From CAYNHQ01 sp964397255 (GTDB taxonomy: Bacteria > Bdellovibrionota_G > JALEGL01 > DATDPG01): a stretch of DNA of 64,000 nucleotides. The notes under the pieces were generated by a model. The model was not told where the DNA came from, searched no databases, and saw only the letters and a list, made by a program, of their open reading frames with translations. Position 1 is the stretch's first letter; each line of letters begins with the position of its first letter. This document shows positions 48,109 through 58,100 of this stretch, piece by piece. The stretch lies in the NCBI GenBank assembly GCA_964397255.1, contig CAYNHQ010000001.1, positions 248,001-312,000 on the forward strand, written 5' to 3'. A program made the translations under genes and the position numbers.

Positions 48109-50685
48109 ATGGCTACGGACTCCCACCGAGCTCAGAAATGGGCTTTCCCTTCCGGATTGATCCTGGTTCATGAGCGCACGCCTTCGTATCCGGCGGTGGC
48201 GTATCACCTCTGGGTTAAGGTGGGAAGCGCCTTTGAAGCGCCGACCGAAGCGGGCGTATCGCATTTTCTCGAACATATGCTCTTTAAGGGGACCGAGTCG
48301 CGCGATAGCGTTGCTCTAAACGACGCGATAGAAAATTTTGGGGGAAACATCAACGCGTTCACCACGTTTGATTACACCGCGTATCACATGGTTCTCTCGA
48401 GTCGGTTTTGGAAAGAGGGACTTTCGATACTTCTCGATATGGTCTTTCATTCCCTTCTGGATGAGGAAGATATGGAGATTGAACGCCAAGTGATTCTGGA
48501 GGAAATTCGAGAATCGGAAGATTCACTCGACTCCGTTTTCGGCGATCGCTTTTTTCACGATCTTTACCCGAACCATGGATATGGGCGTCCTATTTTTGGA
48601 ACCATGGACGGCATCCGATCCTTTTCTCATCCCCTCATGACCGGCTTTTACAAACGGTGGTACAAACCGGGGAATATTGTTTTGGCGGTGGCGGGTGATG
48701 TCGATTGGCCACAATTGATCGAGGCCGTAAACGAGTTCGTACCGGAAGTAGCGACGAAGGAAACATTCGTGGCCTCTCCATTTGAATCGACCCGCCCGCT
48801 GGAAGTCCCGACCGTTACCACTCTGTCGCGTGGGCATGAGGAGCGAATGTTGGAGCTTGCCTTCCCGATCCCAAGCATTCGCCACGCCGATATTCCGGCA
48901 CTCGATTTGCTCTCTATTATATTGGGTGAAGGGGGAATGAGCCGCCTCTATCGTGAAATTCGGCTAAAACGACAGCTGGCGCGCGATGTCGGAAGTAGTC
49001 TTTTCGCGCCCTTCCAGGCGGGGCGATTTCTTCTTCGTGCACTCCCATATCGAGAAACGCAAAAGGAGCTTCTCGAAGAATTAATTTTGCAGCTCCGAAT
49101 TTTAATCAACGAGGGGGTTTCGACCCGGGAATTGAATCAGGCGAAGTTGGAACTCGATAAAGAACTCGTCTTTAACGACGAAACCGTAGAGGGAAGAGCC
49201 CGTACGCTGGCATATTACGAATCGACTTTCGGTTCGCTGGAAGAGGAACTTCACTATCGGGATCGCGTGTTTGCCATCAACGAACGACAGATGGGGGAGG
49301 TCGCGCGAAAGTATATTGATCTTCGAAAAATGTCGTTAGGGCTGTTGATTCCTGCGTCGGAAACGGCACCCCAAGAAAGTGAGTTAAAAGAAATCATCTC
49401 GACCGCTACCCAGCGTCGGTTGCCCGGCAGAGCCCTCGGACGAAAGACGGAAGAAGCCGAACGCTGGCAATTGCCCAACGGATTGAAACTGGTTTACCGC
49501 CAAGTGCCTGACATTCGAGTATCGAGTATTTACGCGGCGGCAATTGGCGGGCTGTGGGCGGAGAATGCTACTAGCAACGGAATTTCAAATCTCATTTCAG
49601 CGACGCTTGACCGCGGAACCATCAACCGCTCCGATGAGCGAATTGCGGAGGAAATGACGACGCTTCAAGGTGAGTTAAGTGGGGTGGTGGGGCTAAATTC
49701 TCTGGGTCTTAAGATGGATTTGGTGGGGGCTAATCTTTTGCCGGCGCTGGAACTTTTTGCGGATGTCTTGCTCAACCCCGAATTCGCTCAGGAAATGATC
49801 GATCAGGAGCGAATGGCCACTCTTCGCGATATCGAAGCCCAAAAAGATTATTTTGAATCCACCGGGATTAATTTATTTCTAGCGTCGCTGTTCAAAGGCC
49901 ATCCATATGGAATGAATATTTTAGGCAGCCGAGAAACCATTGAAAAGCTGACGAGCGAAACACTTTGGAATCATTTTCGATCGGTGATCCGCCCCGAACG
50001 GTTGGTCTTGGGAATTGTGGGAGGCGTAGATCCTGGGGAGCTCAAAGAGGAAATCAACGCCATTTTCTCCGAGGTTCGCGGCGAAGGGGAAGCGATTCAA
50101 ATCGCTCCGGCACTAGCACCTTTGGGGGGAATGCAGGAAATTCGACGGCCCATTCAAGGCGAAAAGGCCTATCTTTATTATGGTTTCCGTGGAGCTTTGC
50201 AGACCTCGGCCGATCGGTATGCGCTCGATGTGGTGAGCGCACTCTTGGCCAGCAGTGGGGGAGGGAGACTGTACGTCCGATTGCGTGAGGAATTGGGAAT
50301 GGTTTACTCGGTTGAGGCGAATGCCGTACATGGAATGGATACCGGATATATCGGAGTCATTCTCAACACGGCCCCCGCACATGTGGACGTGGCGCTTGAG
50401 GAGGTAAAAAACCAACTCGATCTTTTGACCCGCGAAACTGTAATGGAGGAAGAAATCGCTCGTGTGAAGAATTATCTAATTGGAAGTTACGATCTTGATC
50501 TTCAAAGAAGCGCTTCACAAGCGGCGCAACTATCGCTGGGTGAACTCTTCGGTACCGACCGCAAGCTAGGCGATTACATCAAAGGAATTTCCAACGTCAC
50601 CACAGAAGACATCCAACTTGTCGCCCGCAAATACTTCCTCCCCAATGAATCCATCTTCGTTCTTTTATCCCCTACGGTGAATTAG
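48109..50685 (+). CDS. M16-family zinc metallopeptidase, two-domain
   Basis: With the ATG at 48109 the protein has 858 residues and two tandem M16 halves. The N-terminal half has the inverted zinc site HxxEH, H52FLEH56, the distal Glu region ERQVILEEIRESED, and FGGNINAFTTFDYTAYH. The C-terminal half lacks the zinc motif but keeps the R-Y structural region (KAYLYYGFRGA), as in pitrilysin-like enzymes, whose halves close around the substrate. No signal peptide is visible. Starts at 48046 or 47935 are open but overlap hemW. It is convergent with the Agl23-like gene by four bases. Confidence 0.92.
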   Translation: MATDSHRAQKWAFPSGLILVHERTPSYPAVAYHLWVKVGSAFEAPTEAGVSHFLEHMLFKGTESRDSVALNDAIENFGGNINAFTTFDYTAYHMVLSSRFWKEGLSILLDMVFHSLLDEEDMEIERQVILEEIRESEDSLDSVFGDRFFHDLYPNHGYGRPIFGTMDGIRSFSHPLMTGFYKRWYKPGNIVLAVAGDVDWPQLIEAVNEFVPEVATKETFVASPFESTRPLEVPTVTTLSRGHEERMLELAFPIPSIRHADIPALDLLSIILGEGGMSRLYREIRLKRQLARDVGSSLFAPFQAGRFLLRALPYRETQKELLEELILQLRILINEGVSTRELNQAKLELDKELVFNDETVEGRARTLAYYESTFGSLEEELHYRDRVFAINERQMGEVARKYIDLRKMSLGLLIPASETAPQESELKEIISTATQRRLPGRALGRKTEEAERWQLPNGLKLVYRQVPDIRVSSIYAAAIGGLWAENATSNGISNLISATLDRGTINRSDERIAEEMTTLQGELSGVVGLNSLGLKMDLVGANLLPALELFADVLLNPEFAQEMIDQERMATLRDIEAQKDYFESTGINLFLASLFKGHPYGMNILGSRETIEKLTSETLWNHFRSVIRPERLVLGIVGGVDPGELKEEINAIFSEVRGEGEAIQIAPALAPLGGMQEIRRPIQGEKAYLYYGFRGALQTSADRYALDVVSALLASSGGGRLYVRLREELGMVYSVEANAVHGMDTGYIGVILNTAPAHVDVALEEVKNQLDLLTRETVMEEEIARVKNYLIGSYDLDLQRSASQAAQLSLGELFGTDRKLGDYIKGISNVTTEDIQLVARKYFLPNESIFVLLSPTVN

Positions 50686-50696
50686 TTCGATTCACC
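50676..50696. terminator. Hairpin over overlapping convergent stop codons
   Basis: GGTGAAT (50676-50682) and ATTCACC (50690-50696) form a 7-base stem, with the stop codons of both convergent genes within or next to the loop. There is no T tract on either side, so a pausing or bidirectional end-protection role is only possible. Confidence 0.35.
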
Positions 50697-52406
50697 CCAC
50701 TTCGCGACTAGATCGGGGCGGATGAGGATGACGAGGTCTTGGGAACCGGTGACGCTATAGACCTGGCGCGTAAAATAGTAGCGAATATCATTGGCAAGAG
50801 ATTCTTTCTTCGGATCTGGAACCCACCACTCGCGGAGTTTGCATCGTTCTTCGTGGTAGCCGGGGAAAAGAGGAATTTTCGTTTCGCGACCTGTCCAGTC
50901 CACCACAACGATGTCGGGTTTTTTGTCCGGCTCAAGCGTGGGGTAAAACCAGCGGGTGTAGTTTCTCAAATACCAATAAAGTGGCCAGGCGGAATCGCCG
51001 TTGACCTGAATTTTCAATTCTTTTCCCTCTTTCGTTTCCTTCGCGAGGCGATCAATCCGATTTACGAGCCGAACGACTTCGGTCGAAGTATGCGTGTAAA
51101 CGAGGCGTTCCTTTGGATCAGCTGCGTGTGTAACGGCCGCTTGAATCGTAATGTATCCCTGCCAAATAGCGACAACGGTAAACAGTACCCCCATTCGAAC
51201 TTTCTTTATTTTCGACCAGGTTTGAAATCGGATAGCGAGATGACAAGCGGCATAAAATGAGAATGGGAAAATAATATGGGTTCCCAGCCAGGGGACTTTT
51301 TCACCCGCATACGAGTAAGCAAGAAGAGAAGTAAATCCCCAATGGGCAAAAAAGGCGGGCCCATATTCCTCCCGTTTCAAGTGATAGGTGACCACCATTC
51401 CCCACGCCAGCACTTCCAGAAGTGCAAGAGGGGCATGCCAGGGTTCAGTAAAATGAAATTTTTGATCCATTATTGTAGAGAGGACAGCCCATTTCGCTTG
51501 AAAAACCCAGAGAAGCAAAAAAGCGGCTGCAAGAGTGACTCCCGTAATTCGAGAGCGCTTTACTGTCGAATTCGCGGCATGCAGAACACCAAGCGATAAA
51601 ACAAAAAGAAGCGGGAGTTCATAAATGGCCAGCATGGGCAGGTAGTAGTCGAATGGCCCTTTAATTCGCTGAATTTTATTTTGTTCTATCCAGTAGGGAA
51701 TCATTCGGCGGTAAAGAGCGTCGAGAATTCCACCCGGATTTGTGAAAAACGTTGAATACAGTGTGCAAAAAATGAGAGTGAAAAGTAAAAATCCCGGCAG
51801 CCAATGCCAACGAAGCGAGCGAAGAGGGCGTTTCAATTCAATCGCGGCGCGCGCCGAGGGTAGGGCGAAAAAAGTGATGACCGAAGCGGACACAAAAATA
51901 AAGTTAAGCTTTGTGCAGACCATCAGAGCATAAGCCGCGACAGCCGTATAAAAAAATTTCAGTTTTCCTGAGTCCGAAAAACGAAAGGCGCTCCATAGGA
52001 GAAGGGCGGTCAAAAACATCATCGGTGTATCCATGGCCAGGTAGCGATGGTAGAAGGCCAACGTGGGGGAGAATGCAAAGAACCCGAGCCAAATCAACGC
52101 CGCGAGTGGGAAGAAAGACAGAAGCGAATATCCGAGGTATGCGGTGCTCATCGCCATGGCCGCCATCGACAAACGGCCGGTAAAATTGTTTACAGGAAGA
52201 ACTTTAAAGATCGCTGCCTGCACATGATAGAGGAAAGGGCCATGTAGCATCGGATCAAACTTATACGTTCCATGCTCCGCATATTTCCATGATTCAACCG
52301 CGTGAATCGATTCGTCGTGGTGATACGGTTTATCGGCAAGACCCCAGAGACGGGAAACGAGAAAAAAGCCGATGAAAAAGAAAAGAAGTTTTCGGCTTAT
52401 CGCCAT
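50682..52406 (-). CDS. Agl23/TIGR03663-like membrane glycosyltransferase-family protein
   Basis: The 574-residue multi-pass membrane protein opens with a membrane helix followed by DKPYHHDESIHAVESWKYAE, then GTYKFDPMLHGPFLYH. These features are characteristic of the flippase-associated Agl23 group within the GT39/GT83-like (PMT-type) fold. The acidic DES motif after the first helix matches the metal-binding catalytic site of that fold. About ten further helices and a soluble C-terminal domain of about 140 residues follow. It probably transfers a sugar from a lipid carrier. It overlaps the DUF507 gene by 10 bases. Confidence 0.8.
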   Translation of the reverse strand: MAISRKLLFFFIGFFLVSRLWGLADKPYHHDESIHAVESWKYAEHGTYKFDPMLHGPFLYHVQAAIFKVLPVNNFTGRLSMAAMAMSTAYLGYSLLSFFPLAALIWLGFFAFSPTLAFYHRYLAMDTPMMFLTALLLWSAFRFSDSGKLKFFYTAVAAYALMVCTKLNFIFVSASVITFFALPSARAAIELKRPLRSLRWHWLPGFLLFTLIFCTLYSTFFTNPGGILDALYRRMIPYWIEQNKIQRIKGPFDYYLPMLAIYELPLLFVLSLGVLHAANSTVKRSRITGVTLAAAFLLLWVFQAKWAVLSTIMDQKFHFTEPWHAPLALLEVLAWGMVVTYHLKREEYGPAFFAHWGFTSLLAYSYAGEKVPWLGTHIIFPFSFYAACHLAIRFQTWSKIKKVRMGVLFTVVAIWQGYITIQAAVTHAADPKERLVYTHTSTEVVRLVNRIDRLAKETKEGKELKIQVNGDSAWPLYWYLRNYTRWFYPTLEPDKKPDIVVVDWTGRETKIPLFPGYHEERCKLREWWVPDPKKESLANDIRYYFTRQVYSVTGSQDLVILIRPDLVAKWGESN

Positions 52407-52669
52407 TTTTTTAAAATTTCTTCATCGAAATGCTTCCGGTAGAGAATGTCCCATTCCCTACTGCCTTCGACAAGATTCCGCGAATAGGTGCTGAGCTTTT
52501 TACGAACAATCGCGTCGACCTCATCTTCAAGGTGGGAGTATTTGGTCAAAATTTCCTTGGCTGTTTTGACCGCCGCGACGTTATCCGCAAATTGAATCCA
52601 TCCTGCGCGTGAAATTCCATCTGTCAAAAGATGGGAGAGATGAGAAATTTTATCTTCGGAAAGTCTCAC
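52397..52669 (-). CDS. DUF507 protein, second copy
   Basis: The 90-residue all-helical protein fits DUF507: MRLSEDKISHLSHLLTDGI, HLEDEVDAIVRKKLSTYSRN and a final segment WDILYRKHFDEEILKK. The family is small, cytoplasmic and uncharacterised, found mainly in deltaproteobacteria-like lineages, Nitrospirae and Aquificae, often as adjacent paralogues as here. The start overlaps the stop of the first copy (ATGA). Confidence 0.88.
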   Translation of the reverse strand: MRLSEDKISHLSHLLTDGISRAGWIQFADNVAAVKTAKEILTKYSHLEDEVDAIVRKKLSTYSRNLVEGSREWDILYRKHFDEEILKKWR

Positions 52670-52947
52670 AAAATCGCCTTACGCTCTTTGACTAACTGGT
52701 TTTTGACCATCAAAAACATCTTTCGTCGGTCCAACGCCCCTTTTTCAAATTCCTTTTCATACTTGGAAAGAATTTTCTCTACTTCGGCATTGATTTCATC
52801 CTCCACACGAAGCTCTCGGGAGAATATATCGATCAATTGAGTTCGAATTTGTGATTCGGGCCCTTTAAAGGTCGCTTGTTTTCGAGTTTTCCACTCTGCA
52901 AGTAGCCTATCGATAATTCGTTCAATTTCTTCCGGCCGAAGTTTCAC
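52666..52947 (-). CDS. DUF507 protein, first copy
   Basis: The 93-residue paralogue of the next gene has MKLRPEEIERIIDRLLAEW, RVEDEINAEVEKILSKYEKE and KMFLMVKNQLVKERK. Sequence identity between the copies is low, but the pattern (basic start, E-x-x-I helix, V/LEDE, terminal K-rich helix) is shared. They may form a heterodimer. The gene starts four bases after the anmK end. Function unknown. Confidence 0.88.
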   Translation of the reverse strand: MKLRPEEIERIIDRLLAEWKTRKQATFKGPESQIRTQLIDIFSRELRVEDEINAEVEKILSKYEKEFEKGALDRRKMFLMVKNQLVKERKAIL

Positions 52948-52951
52948 ACGC

Positions 52952-54118
52952 TCAGCCTAACCTCGCCCAAACCCCCTGTCCAATGGGTGCAATCTGCCCG
53001 CAGAGGACGGGAGCGCGGGCGCCGGTTGCTTTAGGTTCATTGATTGTGCGGCCACGCATCGTTTCAATGGCAAGGAGGGCGAAGGCAATCCCTTCGATTT
53101 GGTCGACAGGAAGTCCATAAGCTTCTGAAGTGGTTACCTCGAGCCAAGGTAGCCTTTCGGTAAGCGAACGCATCAGAAATAAATTTTTTGCTCCACCACC
53201 TACGACCACAACTTTCTTCAGTCGGGCCGCTGGAAAGATAAATTGTTCATATGCGCGAGCTGTCGCTTCAACCGTGGCATAAGTCACCGTTGCCACAGAG
53301 TCGGCAACAGAAAGTTTCTGAAGAGAAGAGCGAAAACGATTTAAAAATTGGCTCCCAAAATTTTCCCAGCCGGCCGATTTGGGCGGAGAGCGTCTAAAGT
53401 AAGGATGCGAAAAAAGTTTTTTGGCGATCGCGAGGTTGGGTGATCCGCGGCGGGCCAGTTCGCCACTTCGATCAAATGCCTTCCCTATTCTCCATCGAAC
53501 AACTTGATCGATCCAGGTGTTCCCGGGGCCCGTATCAAAAGCGAGTAAAACAGAACCGTTTCTAAGAAGTGTGACATTTCCGATTCCCCCCATGTTTTGA
53601 ATGGCGAGAGTTTCTCCTTTTTTTCCGAAGAGCAGGCGGTGAGCCGCAGGAGCGAGAGGGGCTCCCTCTCCACCCACGGCGATATCGGCTGTTCGGAAAT
53701 TTCCGACGACAGGAATTCCTGTTCGAACCGAAAGTCGAGAAAGGTCCGCGAGTTGAATCGTGATACCAATGGGGTAACCAAATAGTTTTTTCGGCGTAGG
53801 AAGATGAACGACCGTCTGTCCATGCGCGCCGATCACATCCACGTGGTGTGATCCTTGTTTACTTTTTCGAATAAGGTCGCGAACCAATTGCGCCGAAAAT
53901 TCCGACCAAGAGGCCGCAAAGCGATAACCGTTTCGTAGTTCATCGTGAGTGGCAATCGCTCGAACAAATTCCTTCCAACCCCTTGGAAAGGAGCGAAAGA
54001 GATGGCCACGCACTCGAACCTTATATCCGTTTCCTTCCGGCGTCGCATCGATCCATACTCCGTCCAATCCATCGAGTGAACTTCCCGACATGAGGCCAAT
54101 TGCGGAAATTCGTTTCAT
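52952..54118 (-). CDS. anmK: Anhydro-N-acetylmuramic acid kinase
   Basis: The 388-residue sugar kinase has the family start IGLMSGSSLDGLDGVW, the catalytic/sugar region VVGNFRTADIAVGGEGAPLA, and ATP-binding NMGGIGNVTLL and AFDTGPGNTWID. VVVVGGGAKNLFLM is also present. AnmK phosphorylates and opens 1,6-anhydroMurNAc, recycling peptidoglycan fragments. Its ATG overlaps the lipid kinase stop. Together with the LpoA-like gene this points to active cell-wall turnover, but the two loci are separate. Confidence 0.96.
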   Translation of the reverse strand: MKRISAIGLMSGSSLDGLDGVWIDATPEGNGYKVRVRGHLFRSFPRGWKEFVRAIATHDELRNGYRFAASWSEFSAQLVRDLIRKSKQGSHHVDVIGAHGQTVVHLPTPKKLFGYPIGITIQLADLSRLSVRTGIPVVGNFRTADIAVGGEGAPLAPAAHRLLFGKKGETLAIQNMGGIGNVTLLRNGSVLLAFDTGPGNTWIDQVVRWRIGKAFDRSGELARRGSPNLAIAKKLFSHPYFRRSPPKSAGWENFGSQFLNRFRSSLQKLSVADSVATVTYATVEATARAYEQFIFPAARLKKVVVVGGGAKNLFLMRSLTERLPWLEVTTSEAYGLPVDQIEGIAFALLAIETMRGRTINEPKATGARAPVLCGQIAPIGQGVWARLG

Positions 54119-55074
54119 CCCAACACCAAGTCGAGCGAAGGTCCGGTAGAAATGGTGAATTCTTTACTGGCTTTAAGCAGGTCGCCATCCAACATGGGTC
54201 GCATTGCCTTTTGCAATTTGATGAGTACTTTTTTCGCAGGCAACTGTTCAATTTTCGGATCACTGATCGGTTCTCCCCGATACATTTTGGGCAAATCAAA
54301 CAAAAGAGAACGGGGCGAAGTATGAAAGACCAGTAAGCCGAATTCATGAGGCGCCCCCTCGGCACCGTAAAAAGGCTTAAATCCGAATCCAATATGACGA
54401 ACAGTAGATGCCGCGATATTAGTTACATCTCGCTTGGAGTACCAAGGCTGACCATCTCGCCAGAGTGAAACGGGGAAGGGTTGAAACATGGTTTCGGCCA
54501 AAGAACCTCTTACCATCGCTGACAAAACGGTTTGTGTCACGAGCGTGAAACCATAACGGGGAGTTGGGTCTGGATGCGAAGTGTAATGTTCGATGAACCG
54601 CGAAAACCCACCCACTCCGAAGATAAATCCGTATTGATGATTTACGCGCAATAAATAACGCTGAGTCGTCGCGAGAGGGAGTTTTCGTCGGATCCGATCA
54701 AGCAGGACCAGCAAATGCTCAACCGGCGGCCGAATAATACCGACACTCGTGGCCACCGTGTTCATCGTTCCTCCACGAAGAATCGCGATCCGAGGGAGCC
54801 TCTTTCGGCCGTAAGCTTCCACGAGTTGTGTGAGCGTTTGACGAAGTGTGCCGTCACCGCCGCAAATAAAAAGAATCTGCGGATTGGCCCGAAGAACATC
54901 ATCCATGGCCGAAGGAAGTTCACCGGGGCTGTTGCTCATGATGAGAGGGCCGATCTCTCCAAATGCGGATTGGAGCCGGTCCAAGAAGTCAGATTCTTTT
55001 CTCGCTTTGCGCGAACGAATGTTGACGAGGAGCGCCAACTTATCTTGTGCTGATTTGCGAGAGCCTCGCACCAT
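54115..55074 (-). CDS. Diacylglycerol kinase-family lipid kinase
   Basis: The 319-residue protein has the catalytic loop FICGGDGTLRQTLTQLVEA (GGDGT) and IAILRGGTMNTVATSVGI, the G-T-x-N glycine/asparagine motif of the DAGK catalytic family (YegS/BmrU/LCB5 type). The second, beta-sandwich domain ends the protein. It phosphorylates a lipid alcohol such as diacylglycerol at the membrane surface. It lies between the Clp-like giant gene and anmK; the overlap with anmK suggests coupled expression. Confidence 0.92.
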   Translation of the reverse strand: MVRGSRKSAQDKLALLVNIRSRKARKESDFLDRLQSAFGEIGPLIMSNSPGELPSAMDDVLRANPQILFICGGDGTLRQTLTQLVEAYGRKRLPRIAILRGGTMNTVATSVGIIRPPVEHLLVLLDRIRRKLPLATTQRYLLRVNHQYGFIFGVGGFSRFIEHYTSHPDPTPRYGFTLVTQTVLSAMVRGSLAETMFQPFPVSLWRDGQPWYSKRDVTNIAASTVRHIGFGFKPFYGAEGAPHEFGLLVFHTSPRSLLFDLPKMYRGEPISDPKIEQLPAKKVLIKLQKAMRPMLDGDLLKASKEFTISTGPSLDLVLG

Positions 55075-55111
55075 CCGTTATCAAATCGTGTTCCCGTGGG
55101 GATGACAAGAA

Positions 55112-58100
55112 TTAGGGAAGAGCACCCGATTCCCAGTCCTTGACCGCTTTAGCCATGACGGTTTGCAGTCTGCTTTCCGTCTCTTGAAAGATACGTTTCG
55201 GTGTTTCCTCATCCCTATCTTTTTTTCGCTTCTCTTCAATTTCTTTCAGTCGATTGAGATAGGCATTTTCAATTTCAAGTTGCGCGCCCTGCTGTTCGGC
55301 TAGGGACATTGGACCGCGAAGAAGATTTCCACGCGCTTTATTTTCAAGATTTTTTTCATTTTCATGAAAATCGCTTTGAGCGATCAATTCATCTTTATAA
55401 GCGAGAGCCGCGGTATGCCCTACGACACTCCGAAAAGCAGCCTGAGCTTCCGCAGCTTTGGTTTCAAACTTCGTTGAAGGCTCTTCCGTGGCGAGAGACT
55501 CCGCCAAGTCCTCCCATGAATGTGCGAGGCCCGCCTTTATTTTTCGTTCCTGATAGTCTCCCCAGAGCTTTTGCTCCAGTTCTCCGAGATAATGGATGAA
55601 CGTGAATTCCATTACACCGACCGCGAACATCTCAAAGGGATTGAGGGTCGTCGCCGATTGAATCTTGAGAGCTGAGGAGAAGGATTCCTCTGTGCGAAGT
55701 GCTACTCGCGCGATGCGAAATCCTCTGGCAATCCCTTTTGCAGCCGCATGCGAGATCAGAACGTTTGGAACTCCGGCAAGAGCCGCCTTCCATTGAAACC
55801 CCTCTCCCATTAAAAAGGGGGCGCCTGCAAGAGCGATCCATAGTGGAACCATACGCGCCGACATTGCTCCGATTCCCGCTCCTGCCGCTTTTGGAATCAC
55901 GATATTGCTCAGACCCTGGAGTCGCCTGACTCCTTGATATCCACCGACATAGATGAATTCTCCCGCCGTTCCGGCGATTCCAAGAGCCGCCGCCTCTGCA
56001 ATTAGATGTCGAACCTCATTCCAATCCCTCCAGCTTTTAAGTTTTTCAAAATCCCGATCGATCAACGCAACCAGCACATCGGAGGCCAGTTTGGTTGTCA
56101 CATATCCAGCTCCAGACTTCGCGATTTCTTTCGTAGCCGGAGAAAGCGATCGAAGAAGCCGGATCGCCTGTACGGGGTCAATGCCGCTGTTGAGTTGAAT
56201 TCCTATTTTCTTTGGACTTACTTTTGCCTTGGCAAGAAGGGGACGGAACGTATCAAGGATCTGATCGCCCTGTTTGAATTCTAGGGTTTCATCTTCACGA
56301 AGGTCTACCCGTATTTTCCCCGTGGGAGCTTTTTTTGAGACAAAACATTTCGCTAAGGGATTTTCAATCCAATTTTGGATGAGTCTTCGCAGAGGTCTGG
56401 CACCAAAGAGGGGGTCATATCCTTCGCGGGCCAAGAGAGCGAGAGTTCCCTCCGTTGGCTCGATCTCTATATTTTTCTCGGCTAGACGGCGGTTGACACT
56501 TTGAATTTGAAGTTTGGCAATTTGGCGCACCTCCTCTGGAGAGAGTTGATTGAAAGGAACCACTTCGTCGATTCGATTAATGAATTCAGGTTTGAATTTT
56601 TCCGCAATCGCATCCGTAATCGCTTTTTGGACGGGGTCTTTGGGCGCATCCTCTGCCGACATCGCCGAATCACGCATTTTTCGAACCAACGCCTGGGCCG
56701 ATTTTTCTTCTTCGGCCATAGCGAATCCGATTCCTTTTCTACGCTGGGTCACTTCGCGAATCCGGTCACTGCCGATATTCGACGTCATGATGATGATCGT
56801 ATTTTTGAAATCTACCGTTCGCCCTTTTCCGTCGGTCAGGCGGCCATCCTCAAACAACTGAAGAAAGAGCTGAAAGACATCCGGGTGAGCCTTTTCAATC
56901 TCATCCAATAAGATTACTTGGTGAGGTCGTCGACGAACGGCTTCCGTCAATTGCCCTCCCTCTTCATGTCCTATGTAGCCAGGAGGAGAGCCGATCATTC
57001 GAGCGACCGAATGTTTCTCCATGAATTCCGACATGTCGAACCGCGACATATTTCGTTCGTTTCCGAAAATGGTTTCGGCGAGCGCTTTCACCAGCTCCGT
57101 TTTTCCGACGCCGGTCGGACCGACAAAAAGAAAAACCGGCGGTCGGTTAGGATCTTGGAGACCCGTTCTCATTCGGCGAATCGCATTCGCCACCGCAGAA
57201 ATTCCTTCGCGCTGGCCGACCACTCTCTTACCCAGCTCCTCCTCTAGGTTCGAAAGTTTCGCGCTTTCTTCATTGCCGATTTGCGTGACAGGTACGCCCG
57301 TTTGCCGCGCGATCAGCTCGGCTATTTTTTCTGCGGTAACGGAGCCGGAGAGTTTAGACTGGGAAGAGGGTGTTTTAACGCTTTGCCTGCGTAAGGCCGC
57401 ACGGCCTGGTTGAAGATGGTGCCGTTCAACCCAGATTGCTCCGCGGGAATCTCCCACTGCTCGAAAAAGTTTCGCGGAATCTTCCAGCACACGAATTTGT
57501 GTCGCACGGTCGATTTGGTTCACTACTGCCTGACGTTCATCCAAGGGAGAGAGAGGCTCGGAATCCCCTTCTTGAATCCGCGTTTCTGCCGCCGCTTGAT
57601 CCAGCAAATCAATCGCTTTGTCGGGAAGTTTCAATTCTTGAACATATCGATGCGAAAGTTTGGCTGCCGCTTCGATCGCCTCCGGTGTAATGCGTACGCC
57701 ATGATGTTTCTCCATGGTCTTGGCTTGACGTTTTAAGATTTCGACGGTTTCGGCCACAGAGGGTTCTGGAACTTGGACGAATTTGAACCGACGGCGCAGA
57801 GCGGGATCTTTTTCGACCTCACGAAGATTAACTAGATCGGTAGCGCCGATCATCCGGATTTCGCCGTTAGCCAAATAAGGCTTGAGGGCGTTGATGAGAG
57901 GAGCTCGTGTTCCCGAGGCCTCTCCCGCGCCCATGATTTGATGGAGCTCGTCGACAAAAAGCAAAATATCCGGCCGACTTCGTGCGAACGCGATTAATCC
58001 CGCCGCGCGCTCTTCAAATTCTCCCCGGTACATGGTGCCTGCTACCATCGCGTTCACATCGACGTTAAGAACGTGAATATCGTGAAGTGATTTCGGGACT

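Noticed and set aside
47935..48276. Long N-terminal extensions of hemW and the M16 peptidase overlapping each other
   Set aside because: The two extensions are antisense over the same DNA, and each protein's conserved start (YVHIPYC for HemW, FPSGLILVHE for M16) lies inside. Short starts at 48081 and 48109 are preferred.
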